Shown: positions 32,868-43,469, counted from the first letter of the stretch. The stretch: DNA of 64,000 nt from Pictodentalium vernedei (GCA_031216915.1 CM062289.1:449196866-449260865), one strand, 5' to 3'. Program-made: numbers and translations. Notes: generated from the sequence alone by a model not told the origin.

Positions 32868-33215
32868 GATATTAGCACAACCTTCTCCTGTCACGACACC
32901 TGACAGTGAAACAACGAGCTAAGTTGAGATTCGATGAGAAATACTAAAACAGATGTGAAAGTAATTCGGTTTCACTTTTCTTATTGGCTCAGTACCTGGT
33001 TGAACTGTGCTGTAATTTTGATTTTTCGGGTCGGTCCCGGTTTTGGAGTAAACCGGAAAACCGAACTGCAAGATCCAACAAAAACTGGCTGAACGGGTTT
33101 ACTGTGTTTGTGCACAACCTGATCGAGGTATCTATCTTACTGTGGGAGAATGGACCAGTGGCCCGTATGGACGAGTCAATAATGGAGAAAATATGACAAT
33201 GGGAACACAACATAA
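32868..33215. repeat. Repeat family CC
   Basis: CCTTCTCCTGTCACGACACC through GGTTTTGGAGTAAACCGGAA to CAATGGGAACACAAC. Shared in parts with 14862-15071 and 24430-24735. Confidence 0.7.
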
Positions 33216-33330
33216 ATTAAATGAACTGTATTTATTTTTTTTCTAGCAGAAAAGGCTTAGTAAGCGATCCCTCAGAACATGTACGAGTGCTCAAAAGGAA
33301 GCTCGGCTGAACCCAAGTGACATTTACAGA

Positions 33331-33482
33331 CAGGGCCGTATTATTCATAAGGCTGACTAGGCTGAAGCCTAGGGGGGGGGGGGGGGTCGCAGGGACCGGG
33401 GGGCCCGCCTTTTTTTTTTTGTTGTGGAACTGTTATCAGCGCCTTAAGGAACTAATGGTTAAATACATTTTGCACTCTGTAC
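33331..33482. mobile_element. hAT-like MITE BB, left part
   Basis: CAGGGCCGTATTATTCATAA and GGCTGACTAGGCT..AAGCCTAG match 52266-52595; a poly-G run follows. The right end is missing. Confidence 0.75.
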
Positions 33483-33499
33483 ATGTACATATGTATTTA

Positions 33500-33870
33500 T
33501 CAGTGCTCAAAATAACTTTTTTTCTTTGCGTAGCAAACTACTACAAATTTCAAAAAATGAATAGCATTTTGTAAAAAATACATAGCTATTTTTGTATTTA
33601 GAGTTATGTTTTGCTGTTTTTTATTGAATTCTTCTAAGTAGATAGAATAGTTTCCAGCCATTTCTGGGCATTTCCAAATGAACTGCAACACATGAAACAT
33701 TTACTATGTTTTTTTTAACTGAACTGCCTTTAAGGGTTGCATGGACTTGGATAATTTCAAATAGCGTCTTTGTTGTTCAATAGAGTTCTCAAAATGGAAG
33801 TTGGGGTTTTTAATTTGATGGGCTTGAAGTTATTTTTAATGTACATTTTATGCAATAATATTATTATTTA
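33500..33870. other. Unassigned A/T-rich stretch
   Basis: No supported feature. Confidence 0.45.
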
Positions 33871-33892
33871 TGCAATAATAACACTTTGGCCA

Positions 33893-34222
33893 GCCGCTGA
33901 ATTGTCGCGGTTCTCGGACGAGAAGGCCTTGGTTACCCCTGGACTCCCAACTGCCTCCCTATTCCCACGCTTCTCCTCTCCTCCCAACACTCGGAGACGA
34001 ACTGCTTGATGACATCCATTGCCCCATTCTTCACAATCTCTCCGATTATCATATTAACCCTCTCCTTTGAATCTCCCCTTAAGCACATGTCCTTCATTCT
34101 CCCATCCCACTTCCCCAATATACTCCCAGTGAATCTAATTCTGTTGGACTGGTACTTTGGGCATTCTAGAACAAAGTGTTCCAATGTCTCCCCCATGCCC
34201 AAATTACACATCTGGCACTCCT
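33893..34222 (-). pseudogene. 3' end of a LINE ORF2 (zinc-knuckle tail), truncated
   Basis: The minus strand encodes a C-x2-C-x9-H-x4-C knuckle (E-C-Q-M-C then E-T-L-E-H-F-V-L-E-C-P-K-Y), the motif after the reverse transcriptase in many non-LTR elements. It runs on to a TAA at 33933-33935. A 3' tail with GCGGCTGGCCAAAGTG and ATTATT follows. The 5' side is cut at 34222, where a MITE D fragment begins. No polymerase domain is present, so it is dead. Confidence 0.75.
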
Positions 34223-34262
34223 TTGGACTCTTGGAAGATACCGCTAGAGTTCAAAGGGTTAA
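34222..34262. mobile_element. MITE family D right-end fragment
   Basis: TGGACTCTTGGAAGATACCG and GAGTTCAAAGGGTTAA match the D terminus. Confidence 0.7.
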
Positions 34263-34282
34263 TAACTCTTCCTTTACCAGTT

Positions 34283-34350
34283 ATACAGAACTTGTTTTGA
34301 AAAGTGCTTTGAGCTCACCTTCCGCTAGGGAAGAAGCACTTTACAAATAG

Positions 34351-34412
<62 letters not shown>
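34283..34412 (+). mobile_element. Retroelement 3' tail with (ATT)n
   Basis: GTGCTTTGAGCTCACCTTCC...GAAGCACTTTACAAATAG followed by (TTA)n. This AAGCGCTTTGA...AAGCGCTNTA(C/T)AAAT plus (ATT)n layout is a widespread animal SINE/LINE 3' end. Confidence 0.65.
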
Positions 34413-34414
<2 letters not shown>

Positions 34415-34439
34415 GTTGGGCAAGAACAGTCACCACTCA

Positions 34440-34745
34440 ATACTTGACGGAATGTTACTACATTCCCTTCAATTCACAATTTTGATGGTGGTGTCATTTC
34501 TCATGATCTTCGCCGTGCGCAAAATTGTTGTTTTCTGGAGGTGGTGTGATCTGATGGAACTGGATACATTATCAAGCCACTTTCTAAAATTCTTTGTGAT
34601 GGCACCTGTGGCTCCGATGTCTATTTGGATGATACTTGTTTTTAAATTCCACATCTTTCTGCACTCAATTTACAGATCAACATACTTTTTTAGTTTCTCT
34701 GTTTCCTTCTTCACCACACTTCCGATCTTTCAGAATGATGACGGG
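34440..34745 (-). pseudogene. LINE ORF2 C-terminal fragment
   Basis: The minus strand reads I-G-A-T-G-A-I-T-K-N-F-R-K-W-L, then L-Q-K-T-T-I-L-R-T-A-K-I-M-R. This matches the I-G-A-(L/T)-G-(x)-I-P-K...W-L...Q-K-(T)-A-I-L-G-T-A-(x)-I-L-R block at the C-terminus of many invertebrate LINE pol proteins. One in-frame TAA near 34680 interrupts it. It belongs with a microsatellite tail on its low side. Confidence 0.75.
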
Positions 34746-34756
34746 ACATTTACATG

Positions 34757-34810
34757 GTATATGTCTATCGGTGTGTATACACAGGTACACAGCGATAGAC
34801 ATATACTAGA
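34757..34810. repeat. Hairpin TATATGTCTATCG
   Basis: GGTATATGTCTATCG and CGATAGACATATAC pair around GTGTGTATACACAGGTACACAG, next to (ATT)n at 34815-34880. Confidence 0.8.
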
Positions 34811-34812
34811 AC

Positions 34813-34881
<69 letters not shown>

Positions 34882-34901
34882 CCTTTTGTGCGAAAGCTAA
34901 C

Positions 34902-34904
34902 CAT

Positions 34905-34971
<67 letters not shown>

Positions 34972-35316
34972 TTGTGGCTTAACGACATTTGCGACAGCCA
35001 GTGTCACCTCGTGTCGGACAGTTTTACGGATGGGAGAAACTGGAGTACCCGGGGAAACTACCGAGTAACGGCGAGCAACTGTCAGTTTACAAAACAAGGT
35101 ACTAAGTGCACATGGGCAGGATTAGAACTGGTTGAAGACAACTGCACCATCGACGTGCAGTATGCCTAAGCACACAGCGCCACCTTGCCCCATAGTGAGG
35201 AATCAAGATTAAGTGCCTTGCCCAAGAACACAACAGAGTTATCCCTGGCGAGGATCGAACCGTGGACTTTTCGCTTTGAAGTTCAATGCTGTAACCACTG
35301 AGCCTCCGCGATCACC
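34902..35316 (-). mobile_element. SINE-I, variant tRNA head
   Basis: A long (ATTT)n tail at 34903-34973; body AGTACCCGGGGAAAC...; TGCCTTGCCCAAGAACACAA; head GGATCGAACCGTGGAC...TGTAACCACTGAGCCTCCGCG. The head differs from the commoner SINE-I head, as also in 46604-46975, so at least two tRNA heads are joined to one body. Confidence 0.88.
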
Positions 35317-35672
35317 TTTTCAGATATATGTTTACGAACAGCCTAGTTCTGCATAATACGATCTATTGCGAATAAATAGTGGCGGGAAGGGGAGGGGATG
35401 GGAGGAGGAGGAGGAGGGTTTGTAGGAAATAACTTAATCCTACAGACCTTTAGGGCTGTAGGATTAAATTATTACCTATTCTGCTTGACTGTTCGTTTCT
35501 CTGTATGTTATCTATATCCTTTTTGTACCGTTCGGTAGGGGCTTATTGTCTCCTACGGGATTATGGTCCTTCTGAAAATATGGCTGGTAACTTGTAGGAG
35601 TCTCTTCTGTCTTTGCCTTTAGACGATTTCTTTTATATTTTGGTCACTAGTTTCAGCTGTTTCATCACCTAT

Positions 35673-35719
<47 letters not shown>

Positions 35720-35855
35720 TTTTGCACATGTCGTCTTGTGGAAGTCAAAGTATTTTAATTTAGTATTACCTGGCTCGTTTAAGTATTTTAATTGCAAAAA
35801 ACCACAAATGATAAAAAGTATATATAAATTATCGATAATAATCAATTAAAGCCAA

Positions 35856-35902
<47 letters not shown>

Positions 35903-36130
35903 ACGTTTACAAAATAATTTCATGATAATTAATTACTCACTGATTATTCACTCCAAAATTAACTAGGAGCGAATAATTTATTATCTTCCAGAAGGATCAT
36001 AAAAAGATTCAGCAAAATAAAAAAAGATTAAGTAACAAAGAAATGTTTTTATAAGAATCAGATTAACTAGATAAACTGTTAATTTAGCTGACCTATAACA
36101 ACGTCACAGGCCATGATTATATTGTTGCCA
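35317..36130. other. Hairpin, (ATTT)n and (AAAT)n; otherwise unassigned
   Basis: TTAATCCTACAG and CTGTAGGATTAA pair at 35432-35467; (ATTT)n at 35671-35720; (AAAT)n at 35856-35901. A minus-strand frame at 35495-35625 (43 codons, including S-Y-Q-P-Y-F-Q-K-D-H-N-P-V-G-D) is protein-like but lacks splice support. Confidence 0.5.
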
Positions 36131-36132
36131 AA

Positions 36133-37712
36133 AGATTACTTAACAGGTGTGAATTCTGTCTCGACGGTGTCCTCAGATCGAGATTACTTAACAGGTGTGA
36201 ATTCTGTCTCGACGGTGTCCCCAGACCGAGATTACTTGACAGGTGTGAATTCTGTCTCGCCTGTGTCCCCAGACCGAGATTACTAGACAGGTGTGAATTC
36301 TGTCTCGCCTGTGTCCCCAGACCGAGATTACTAGACAGGTGTGAATTCTGTCTCGCCGGTGTCCCCAGACCGAGATTACTTAACAGGTGTGAATTCTGTC
36401 TCGCCGATGTCGCCAGACCGAGATTACTTAACACGTGTGATAGTTGTCTCGCCGGTGTCCCCAGACCGAGATTACTTAACAGGTGTGATTTCTGTCTCGC
36501 CGGTGTCCCCAGACCGAGATTACTTAACAAGTGTGAATTCTGTCTCGCCAATGTCCCCAGACCGAGATTACTTAACAGGTGTGAATTCTGTCTAGCCTGT
36601 GTCCCCAGACCGAGATTACTTAACAGGTGTGAATTCTGTCTCGCCGGTGTCCCCAGACCGAGATTACTTAACAGGTGTGAATTCTGTCTCGACTGTGTCC
36701 CCAGACCGAGGTTACTTAACGGGTGTGAATTCTGTCTCGCCGGTGTCCCCAGACCGAGATTACTTAACAGGTGTGAATTCTGTCTCGCCGGTGTCCCCAG
36801 ACCGAGATTACTTAACAGGTGTGAATTCTGTCTCGCCGACGTCCCCAGACCGAGATTATTTAACAGGTGTGAATTCTGTCTCGCCGATGTCCCCAGACCG
36901 AGATTACTTAACGGGTATGATAGTTGTCTCGCCGATGTCCCCAGACCGAGATTACTTAACAGGTGTGATTTCTGTCTCGCCAGTGTCCCCAGACCGAGAT
37001 TGCTTAACAGGTGTGAATTCTGTCTCGCTGATGTCCCCAGACCGAGATTACTTAACAGGTTTGAATTCTGTCTAGCCTGTGTCCCCAGACCGAGATTACT
37101 TAACAGGTGTGAATTCTGTCTCGCCGGTGTCCACAGACCGAGATTACTTAACAGGTGTGAATTCTGTCTCGACTGTGTCCCCAGACCGAGGTTACTTAAC
37201 AGGTGTGAATTCTGTCTCGCCGGTGTCCCCAGACCGAGATTACTTAACAGGTGTGAATTCTGTCTCGCCTGAGTCCCCAGACCGAGATTACTTAACAGGT
37301 GAGAATTCTGTCTCGCCGGTGTCCCCAGACCGAGATTACTTAACAGGTGTGAATTCTGTCTCGCCGGTGTCTCCAGACCGAGATTACTTAACAGGTGTGA
37401 ATTCTGTCTCGCCGGTGTCCCCAGACCGTGATTACTTAACAGGTGAGAATTCTGTCTCGCCGGTGTCCCCAGACCGAGATTACTTAACAGGTGTGAATTC
37501 TGTCTCGCCGGTGTCTCCAGACCGAGATTACTTAACAGGTGTGAATTCTGTCTCGCCGGTGTTCCCAGACCGTGATTACTAAACAGGTGTGAATTCTGTC
37601 TCGCCTGTGTCCCCAGACCGAGATTACTTAACAGGTGTGAATTCTGTTTCGCCGGTGTCCCCAGACCGAGATTAATTAACTGGTGTGAATTCTGTCTCGC
37701 CAGACCGAGATT
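36133..37712. repeat. 48-bp minisatellite, about 33 units
   Basis: Unit motif CCCCAGACCGAGATTACTT + AACAGGTGTGAATTCTGTCT + CGCCGGTGT. The 48-bp length is 16 codons, so frames stay open for long runs, but TAG stops (for example CTGTCTAGCCTG at 36590 and 37070) and frame-free variation argue against coding. Variants repeat at 480 bp and, near the right end, at 144 bp. Confidence 0.96.
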
Positions 37713-37924
37713 TTATGGCGCACTGAAATAATAAACGACAAAGCCTATGAACCTACCGAAAGGATTTTTTGTGGTACCAAATGCTGTATTCGTGGTGCCA
37801 AACGATTTAGTTAGTGCAGCTAGCATTCGACAGCGTGATCACCGATTTTAACCCTGTGCAAAGTGCGAAATTGTGGAACGCTACCTAAAGAAACAATACA
37901 TAATTTTATTACACGACTGTTCTA

Positions 37925-38380
37925 TGAAATGCACATCAACAGCAACACTAAAACATGCGGAAAATGAAAATCCATTCCGCACACATGTACCGAACGGAAA
38001 TCGTTGACGAACAATTTTTAAATAGAAGCGAATTTTCACAGGAAGTTTCTACAAATCGTGCACCGCAATTACAATTTGAACGCGAGTAATGACTAAAAAT
38101 ACACTAATAACACGGGTGTCCCTCGCAAATTTGGTTGGCTATAAAATGTGTTTTTTTTTGTTGATAGTTCGTTCCCGGAGTTCCAATGAATTACTGAGTG
38201 TCCTAGTAATTGCTTTTATAGACGTGAAGGCGTGTAATAAACACAGAACGACACACGCGCGTGAATGGGTTAATCGATATGGCACTTGTGCCATCGCGGA
38301 AGGATAAAACTCGAGGCCTGAGGCCTCACGTTTTATCCTTCCGCGCTGGCACTCGTGCCATATCCATTAACCAATTCACA
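37925..38380 (+). repeat. Repeat family P, copy 2
   Basis: Same order of blocks as 1018-1428. The palindrome GATAAAACTCGAGGCCTGAG... is better paired here (TATGGCACTTGTGCCATCGC vs its partner). Confidence 0.8.
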
Positions 38381-38518
38381 CGCGCGTGCCGGGCTGTGTA
38401 TATATCAATGTTTTCGTGGTTCAGTGGATAAAACTGGAAAATGCTGGTCAGTAATGTATTCTTATGTCGAACAATACTGCTTTACTTAAATCATCCGTTC
38501 TCGTTTAATTTACGAGCT

Positions 38519-38735
38519 TTCACCCTTTGAACCCGCAGATACCTCTTTTCCAACTGGGCCACAAGCCACGTCATAATGTCATTAAGTGGGATGGCTGCAA
38601 GGTAAATGTGTGGGGTAGACCTATGGCTGCACGTTTAAAATATTAATTGGTATAACTCCAAATAATAAATATGGACTCTTCCAATTTCTGCCATTGAACT
38701 GACATGGAAGAAACCACCAGGGTTCAGAGGGTTAA
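38519..38735. mobile_element. MITE family D
   Basis: CCCTTTGAACCCGCAGATA and CCAGGGTTCAGAGGGTTAA ends. One palindrome arm is largely lost (CTATGGCTGCACGTTTAAAA). Confidence 0.8.
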
Positions 38736-38885
38736 AGCGATAACGTGATATAATTTGACATTATAACAGTCTGCCCTAATGTCGAATTTACGCATATTGT
38801 AACTAAAACTAATTTTCAAGCTCATCTATTAAGTCGAAATAGGCGACATAAATATAATAGCATATGATATATAAGGGTATCTTCA

Positions 38886-39102
38886 CACACAGCCCCATGG
38901 AAACCCGAGAAGTGATGAGGTGCTTCTTTACTGCAGTAAACAACCTCCTTTTACTGGTAAAATAGGACCCAGTCAACAATGCTTTGGGTGGAAGTCCTCT
39001 AAAAGGGCCGACATGGGAATAAGCGATTGACTAAACTTGACTTTATCTCATGTTGCAGTGACGATTGACAATTGCGCAGAAATATGAGGCCTTTAACTGA
39101 AA

Positions 39103-39161
<59 letters not shown>

Positions 39162-39165
39162 ATGC
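38886..39165 (+). mobile_element. SINE-II
   Basis: CCCATGGAAACCCGAGAAGT, GGTAAAATAGGACCCAGTC, CAATGCTTTGGGTGGAAGTC and a (AAAT)n tail: the reverse complement layout of 13868-14109. Confidence 0.8.
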
Positions 39166-39169
39166 CCTT

Positions 39170-39843
39170 TTCGGGAGTGACAGTCGCTGCAACAGTGTTG
39201 GCCCTCGAAGTTGATCAAAACAAAACTATCTGCACACGCTGCTACCGTAGGTGAATTGCCTCACAGAAATAAAAATTAGCGCCATAGAGTAATGGACGTG
39301 ATTCCGTGGGTACGTGGAGGGGGAACTTTAGGGTTCTTCTTCCCGGTACATATTCTGAATTTCCAGAGAGGAGGGGGGGGGGGGGGTCGAGAAACCCACA
39401 TGCATGAGAAAGTGATAATGAAATACTAATTCTAGTGACGTCACGTTACCTCAATTTCAGTGAGGGATCACCCGAGAACCAAAACTCCATTTTAACCTTA
39501 TCGTTGTTTTTCGTTAGTTTAATTTCTTTTAGAATAAGTTCCTTCAGTTTCAAAATCCTGTGGGCCCTATTGTCGACTGAATGATACTACCGCATTTCAC
39601 AAGCCTACATATCGGTGATAAGGCTATCCAGTTGGGTTCGAGTAGTGCGGACCCCAAAGTTAATAAATTAGGAAAGAATCATTGGTTGATTCTTAGACTC
39701 TTGGGAGACTATAAGGTCTGGATTACTGGAGCATAATCTCATACTTATGGGATAGAATTGATACCACCATCGAAACAAATCATATTCATCCTTCGTCAGA
39801 AATAAATGTTTCCATCAACCAAACAATTTAAACAAAGAATTGC
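39170..39843. other. Unassigned
   Basis: A G-run at 39372-39386; nothing else supported. Confidence 0.4.
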
Positions 39844-39851
39844 CCAAAATT

Positions 39852-40439
39852 TAGGGTCCTGCGAATATTCGAGATTCGATTCGATTCGATATCGATACCA
39901 TACGTATGCTTCGAGATCGATCCCGAATCAGTCTCAGGATTCGAATTTTTCGAATCTCTCGTACTAACTTCAATTTGTTACATTTCAAACAAAAATAGGA
40001 TAAAATGTCATTAGAAAATTCATTCATGTAGGCTCAATTCCTATTTATTTGAGTAATTGACAATGTTTAATTGTTAGGTAAGGTGTGAATTTGGCTCAGA
40101 ACATAATCCATAGTTTTGGTTTTTGAAGGCTTAACTTTTTACTATTCACGTTCTTATGAACGTGAATAGTAACAAGTTAGGCCTTCAAAAACTAAAACTA
40201 TGGACAATAGGCCTAGCTGTTTCAGCGACGGTGCTACAGAGAATATTGAGTTATTGGTGTTTAAGGTGTTCACTCCGTCGCGTAAGGGTCATCACAGTGT
40301 TCCGTAGCTTCCGTTTGATGCAATATGAAATAACTTGTCTTTTAAGACTCGATTCGGGATTCGATTCGATGTCGATATCAGAGACACGATTCGATTCGAG
40401 ATTCGATTCGAAAAGAAATTTGCGATTCGCAGATCCCTA
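39852..40439. mobile_element. hAT-like MITE, 588 bp, GATTCG-rich, with 8-bp target duplication
   Basis: CCAAAATT at 39844-39851 and 40440-40447. Ends TAGGGTCCTGCGAAT and ATTTGCGATTCGCAGATCCCTA are inverted; subterminal CGATTCGATTCGAGATTCG repeats. The central palindrome 40109-40204 has the arm CCATAGTTTTGGTTTTTGAA and tip TACTATTCACGTTC. Confidence 0.93.
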
Positions 40440-40536
40440 CCAAAATTCGTTCCGATTTCATATTGTCACAAAAACTTTATGATCCTTCAGTGGAGAAAAC
40501 CCGGACATAATATAATGAATCAGGCAGAACATGGAG

Positions 40537-40643
40537 GGTCTGACCCCTACTCGCCGTTTTCGGTGGTTCTCTCCAGTTACTACGACTTCCTTTACCCGAA
40601 AAACCGTCCAACACAATAAAGTGTTGTTAAGCCTCAATGAACA
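40537..40643 (+). mobile_element. SINE-I 3' end
   Basis: GGTGGTTCTCTCCAGTTACT, ACTTCCTTTACCCGAAAAAC and AAAGTGTTGTTAAGCCTCAA. Confidence 0.65.
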
Positions 40644-41095
40644 AAATATAAACAAGCATCAGACAAAACTTTACAAACAAAAATACTATTTATGCTGTTT
40701 AATAACTGGAATTAAACTGTTCTTCTACGTGAACTGTGTTTGGTAAAGGAATAACACTGTATTAACAGTCCAACGGCTATTTTGATGCAAATCAATCAAG
40801 AAACCCGAATGAGTAATTGTAACAAAAAAACAGGAAAACCGTCAGAGAAATACGAAACATCATCCATCAATTTATTTTTACCAGTGTGAATGTAACCCCC
40901 GGATCCGATGATTCTCTGACTTCCGCGTTGATGACATTCAGTAGACTGCCAGAACGGATGAATATTAGTTTGTTTCTTGATGACTGAAGAGTAGAGTTTT
41001 ATCCTTTGTAATCAAGTCAGAAATGTAAATTGTTTGTTGGTCTAATATCGCAATATGTGCGTGGGATCGATCTGTTGTGAAGGCTGAGCTCTCAC

Positions 41096-41191
41096 TTCTC
41101 TCTGCCTGAAGATTTGCCAATGGTCTCCACACAACCGGATTGCTGGAACGTCCGCGAAGAACTTCACAACACAATCAGCAACAGCAACCAT
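41096..41191 (-). CDS. Candidate first coding exon of an unrecognised gene
   Basis: On the minus strand CGCCATCTTGAAGG leads to an ATG at 41191-41189. Thirty-two codons follow (opens M-V-A-V-A-D-C-V-V-K-F-F, ends I-F-R-Q-R-E) to a donor GAA|GTGAGAG at 41096/41095, phase 0. Read through, the frame stays open 17 more codons. The opposite strand carries AAGATGGCG, a motif known near animal start sites and YY1 sites, so transcription could run either way. Whether this exon joins the terminal exon at 30978-31194 is unknown; phases need an exon between. Moderate to low support. Confidence 0.3.
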
Positions 41192-41242
41192 CCTTCAAGA
41201 TGGCGTCTGGTAAACCAACGCAGTAACTCCTCCCATCAATGA

Positions 41243-41316
41243 CGTTTGCTGACGTGAAAGCTGCTACGCTGTGACTTTTGTCACAGAGTAACAGCTTTCA
41301 CGTCATCAATCGTCAT
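41243..41316. repeat. Palindrome with ACGTGAAAGCTG arms
   Basis: ATGACGTTTGCTGACGTGAA...GTGAC and GTCACAGAGTAACAGCTTTC...GTCAT pair around TTTT. ATAACACTGTATTAAC occurs as a direct repeat at about 40751 and 41341, possibly bounding an insertion. Confidence 0.82.
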
Positions 41317-41360
41317 GGTGTTTACCTAACACGAAAACTCATAACACTGTATTAACTGTC

Positions 41361-41960
41361 TACTTTGGGCAATTGTTTTTTTCTCAATAAGAACTAAAAT
41401 ATGCTGAGAAATTCAATTTGTATTGCCGCGAAAAATGTACACATCACCAACACATACATTTTTAGCAGCCACCAAAGTATTTTCTTTAACAAGAGATCGG
41501 CGATTTCTTGGATCGGAAAATTCGGACAATTGCAAACTTCCGAGAACATATTTTTGGTTGAGCATTGGTGGGGGGGGGGGGGGGGATTGGGCGGGGTGTG
41601 TTAGGTGTTAGGCTGAATTTTTTTGCATCGCCATTTTTAAAACCCCATCAAAGCCCACCCACCCATCCTGTTTTTGCATTTTTTCCACCGTTCTTTAGAC
41701 ACCCACCCAAAACAATGATATGCAGGAATTGTTGCTCTGATAGTTTTTGACATCTAAAAACCATCTGGACTGTGGGCCCTGCTTACACCCTTTGATGGTA
41801 TCTATTCCTTAAGACTACATTAAATTTACTCAATACAAATGGCAGCATGTGATGCTGAGTGTATCTAAATCGTTTGGTTGTTAACTTAGTTCATTTCCCA
41901 CCATATCATGATTGATAAATCATCAATCAGGACAGATTATGACCCATCATTTATATACTC
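41361..41960. other. Unassigned, with G-run
   Basis: A G-run at 41570-41585; no gene support. Confidence 0.4.
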
Positions 41961-41964
41961 ATGT

Positions 41965-42180
41965 AAGACAAGCCGTCTGTTGTTTTCGTTTATCAAAAGT
42001 AACAAACGGAAACGTGACTTTATTTTCTACTGATGTCATGGGTTTTTATCAACAAGTAGTTCCTTCTTAACTGCACCTTCCCCGCTCTTCTAATAATTTC
42101 AAGGGAGATAACGTTACCGAAAGTCAATTTTCATGACTATATAAGTCAGGGATGGAATCACGCCCGAGTCTTATAACAAT
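41965..42180 (+). repeat. Repeat family DD, 3' part
   Basis: GTCTGTTGTTTTCGTTTAT, TTATTTTCTACTGAT and AAGGGAGATAACGTTACCGA match 46045-46240. Confidence 0.72.
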
Positions 42181-42258
42181 GCTGTGTTTTGTAACAGTAA
42201 ATCTGTGAATCCAGTCAATACGCGTATTAACTAAAAATTTCAGTCAACGACGAATTGA

Positions 42259-42537
42259 CTGATTCACTTCCCCGCTCCAGCTACTGAGGAACCATCTGCA
42301 GCCTCCCCTGCTCCAGCTGCCGAGGAGCCATCTACAGCCTCCCCTGCTCCAGCTGCTGAGGAGCTTTCTACAGTCTCCCCTGCTCCAGCTGCTGAGGAGC
42401 CACATATCCAACTTTCCACTTCAAGTAACTGGTTCAAGTGGACGGTTATCTCCCCTTATCGACTCTCAGAACCAATCAGCGAACTGCGCTTCACAGATAA
42501 TCGGCCAAGGTGTGAGAAAAGTGATCAGATTATATAG
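42259..42537 (+). CDS. Candidate exon with Pro-Ala-Glu 12-residue repeats
   Basis: Ninety-two codons are open from after a TGA (42256-42258) to TAG (42535-42537). The first half holds nearly four tandem units of S-P-A-P-A-A-E-E-P-S-T-A (36 bp each), whose differences fall mainly at synonymous or conservative sites (A/T, P/L, T/A). Then comes a non-repetitive stretch with N-W-F-K-W-T-V-I-S-P-Y-R. A pyrimidine-rich CTTCCCCGCTCCAG lies at the start and CCAAG|GTGTGAG near the end (donor at 42509/42510), so it could be an internal exon. No ATG. It may instead be a minisatellite with an accidental frame. Confidence 0.35.
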   Translation: MIHFPAPATEEPSAASPAPAAEEPSTASPAPAAEELSTVSPAPAAEEPHIQLSTSSNWFKWTVISPYRLSEPISELRFTDNRPRCEKSDQII

Positions 42538-42539
42538 AA

Positions 42540-43350
42540 TTTTTGACATCAAAGGAACAAAAGTCAAGACTTGGGTCTGATAGATATTTCCACCAGACAG
42601 TAGACACAAGATCATATTTTTCGAATTGATGCGCTTCCCAGGCATCTGTTAAACTAAAAAGCGTACATGGATGACCAAAAGTCGAGGGAAACACTGCTTT
42701 TTATCATTTTTAGCATGATTGCACGGGCGATACCAGTACATTCTGTCAGTGACGAAGGAACAAATCTCAGATGGTAAACTGACACCATTCATCAAGCACT
42801 ATAAAGAAAATATATTGAACTTTCAGATGCCATCCGCTTCCATAATGTAACTTTTGAAAATTTCATTTAATCTCAGGAATAGTAAAACTTTCCCATCACC
42901 GTAATGCTAATTTTCAATCCCCAAAACGACATTTTCAGGGGGGACAACCAGGCCGTTTTTCCACTGATCTGAGGGTGAACGCTGGCCATGTTTTCAGACT
43001 CCCCCTCCTGACTGTCAATTTGACAATTTTATCAACAGTGATATGTATTGATGTATTAATATTTCTGATATAGTAGAAAAATATAATCTCTTAATATTTT
43101 ATAATATTGATAAGACTATGTTAGACGATTGCCTCCTTGATTATCAATTTGACATTTTTATCAACACTTTATATTTCTGATATAGTAGTAAACTGTAATC
43201 TATTAGGCTAAAAAAATATAATGTTTTGATTCTCAGGCCCTCCCTCGTTGGATTTGAACCTCCTCATTAGACATTTTTATTACATCATGTTTTTTAAAGA
43301 ATTTGTGAAAACTTGGAATGGTCATTTTTTCACATTTCTCGACATATAAT
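42540..43350. other. Unassigned A/T-rich stretch
   Basis: A loose duplication GATTGCCTCCTTGATTATCA near 43125 recurs diverged at 43936. No exon evidence. Confidence 0.4.
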
Positions 43351-43354
43351 TATT

Positions 43355-43460
43355 TAGCTGTGTTTACAGCAAATTGTTTTTTCTTGTTGCTGTTTATGGG
43401 AGAGTGCCCAGAGGCTCTCTCCCATAAACTGTAACAAGGCAAATTCTGATATACTGGATC
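43355..43460. mobile_element. Family G MITE core fragment
   Basis: TGTTTATGGGAGAGTGCCCA and CTCTCCCATAAACTGTAACA form the palindrome; ends lost. Confidence 0.75.
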
Positions 43461-43469
43461 ATGATTTAA

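Noticed and set aside
34413..34982. 189-codon plus-strand frame ending in poly-Leu
   Set aside because: It is antisense to a LINE fragment and then runs through (ATT)n and (ATTT)n.
36341..37582. Long open frames of 84-167 codons in the 48-bp array
   Set aside because: The period is a multiple of three, so frames stay open automatically. Stops recur in diagnostic units and other frames are also open.
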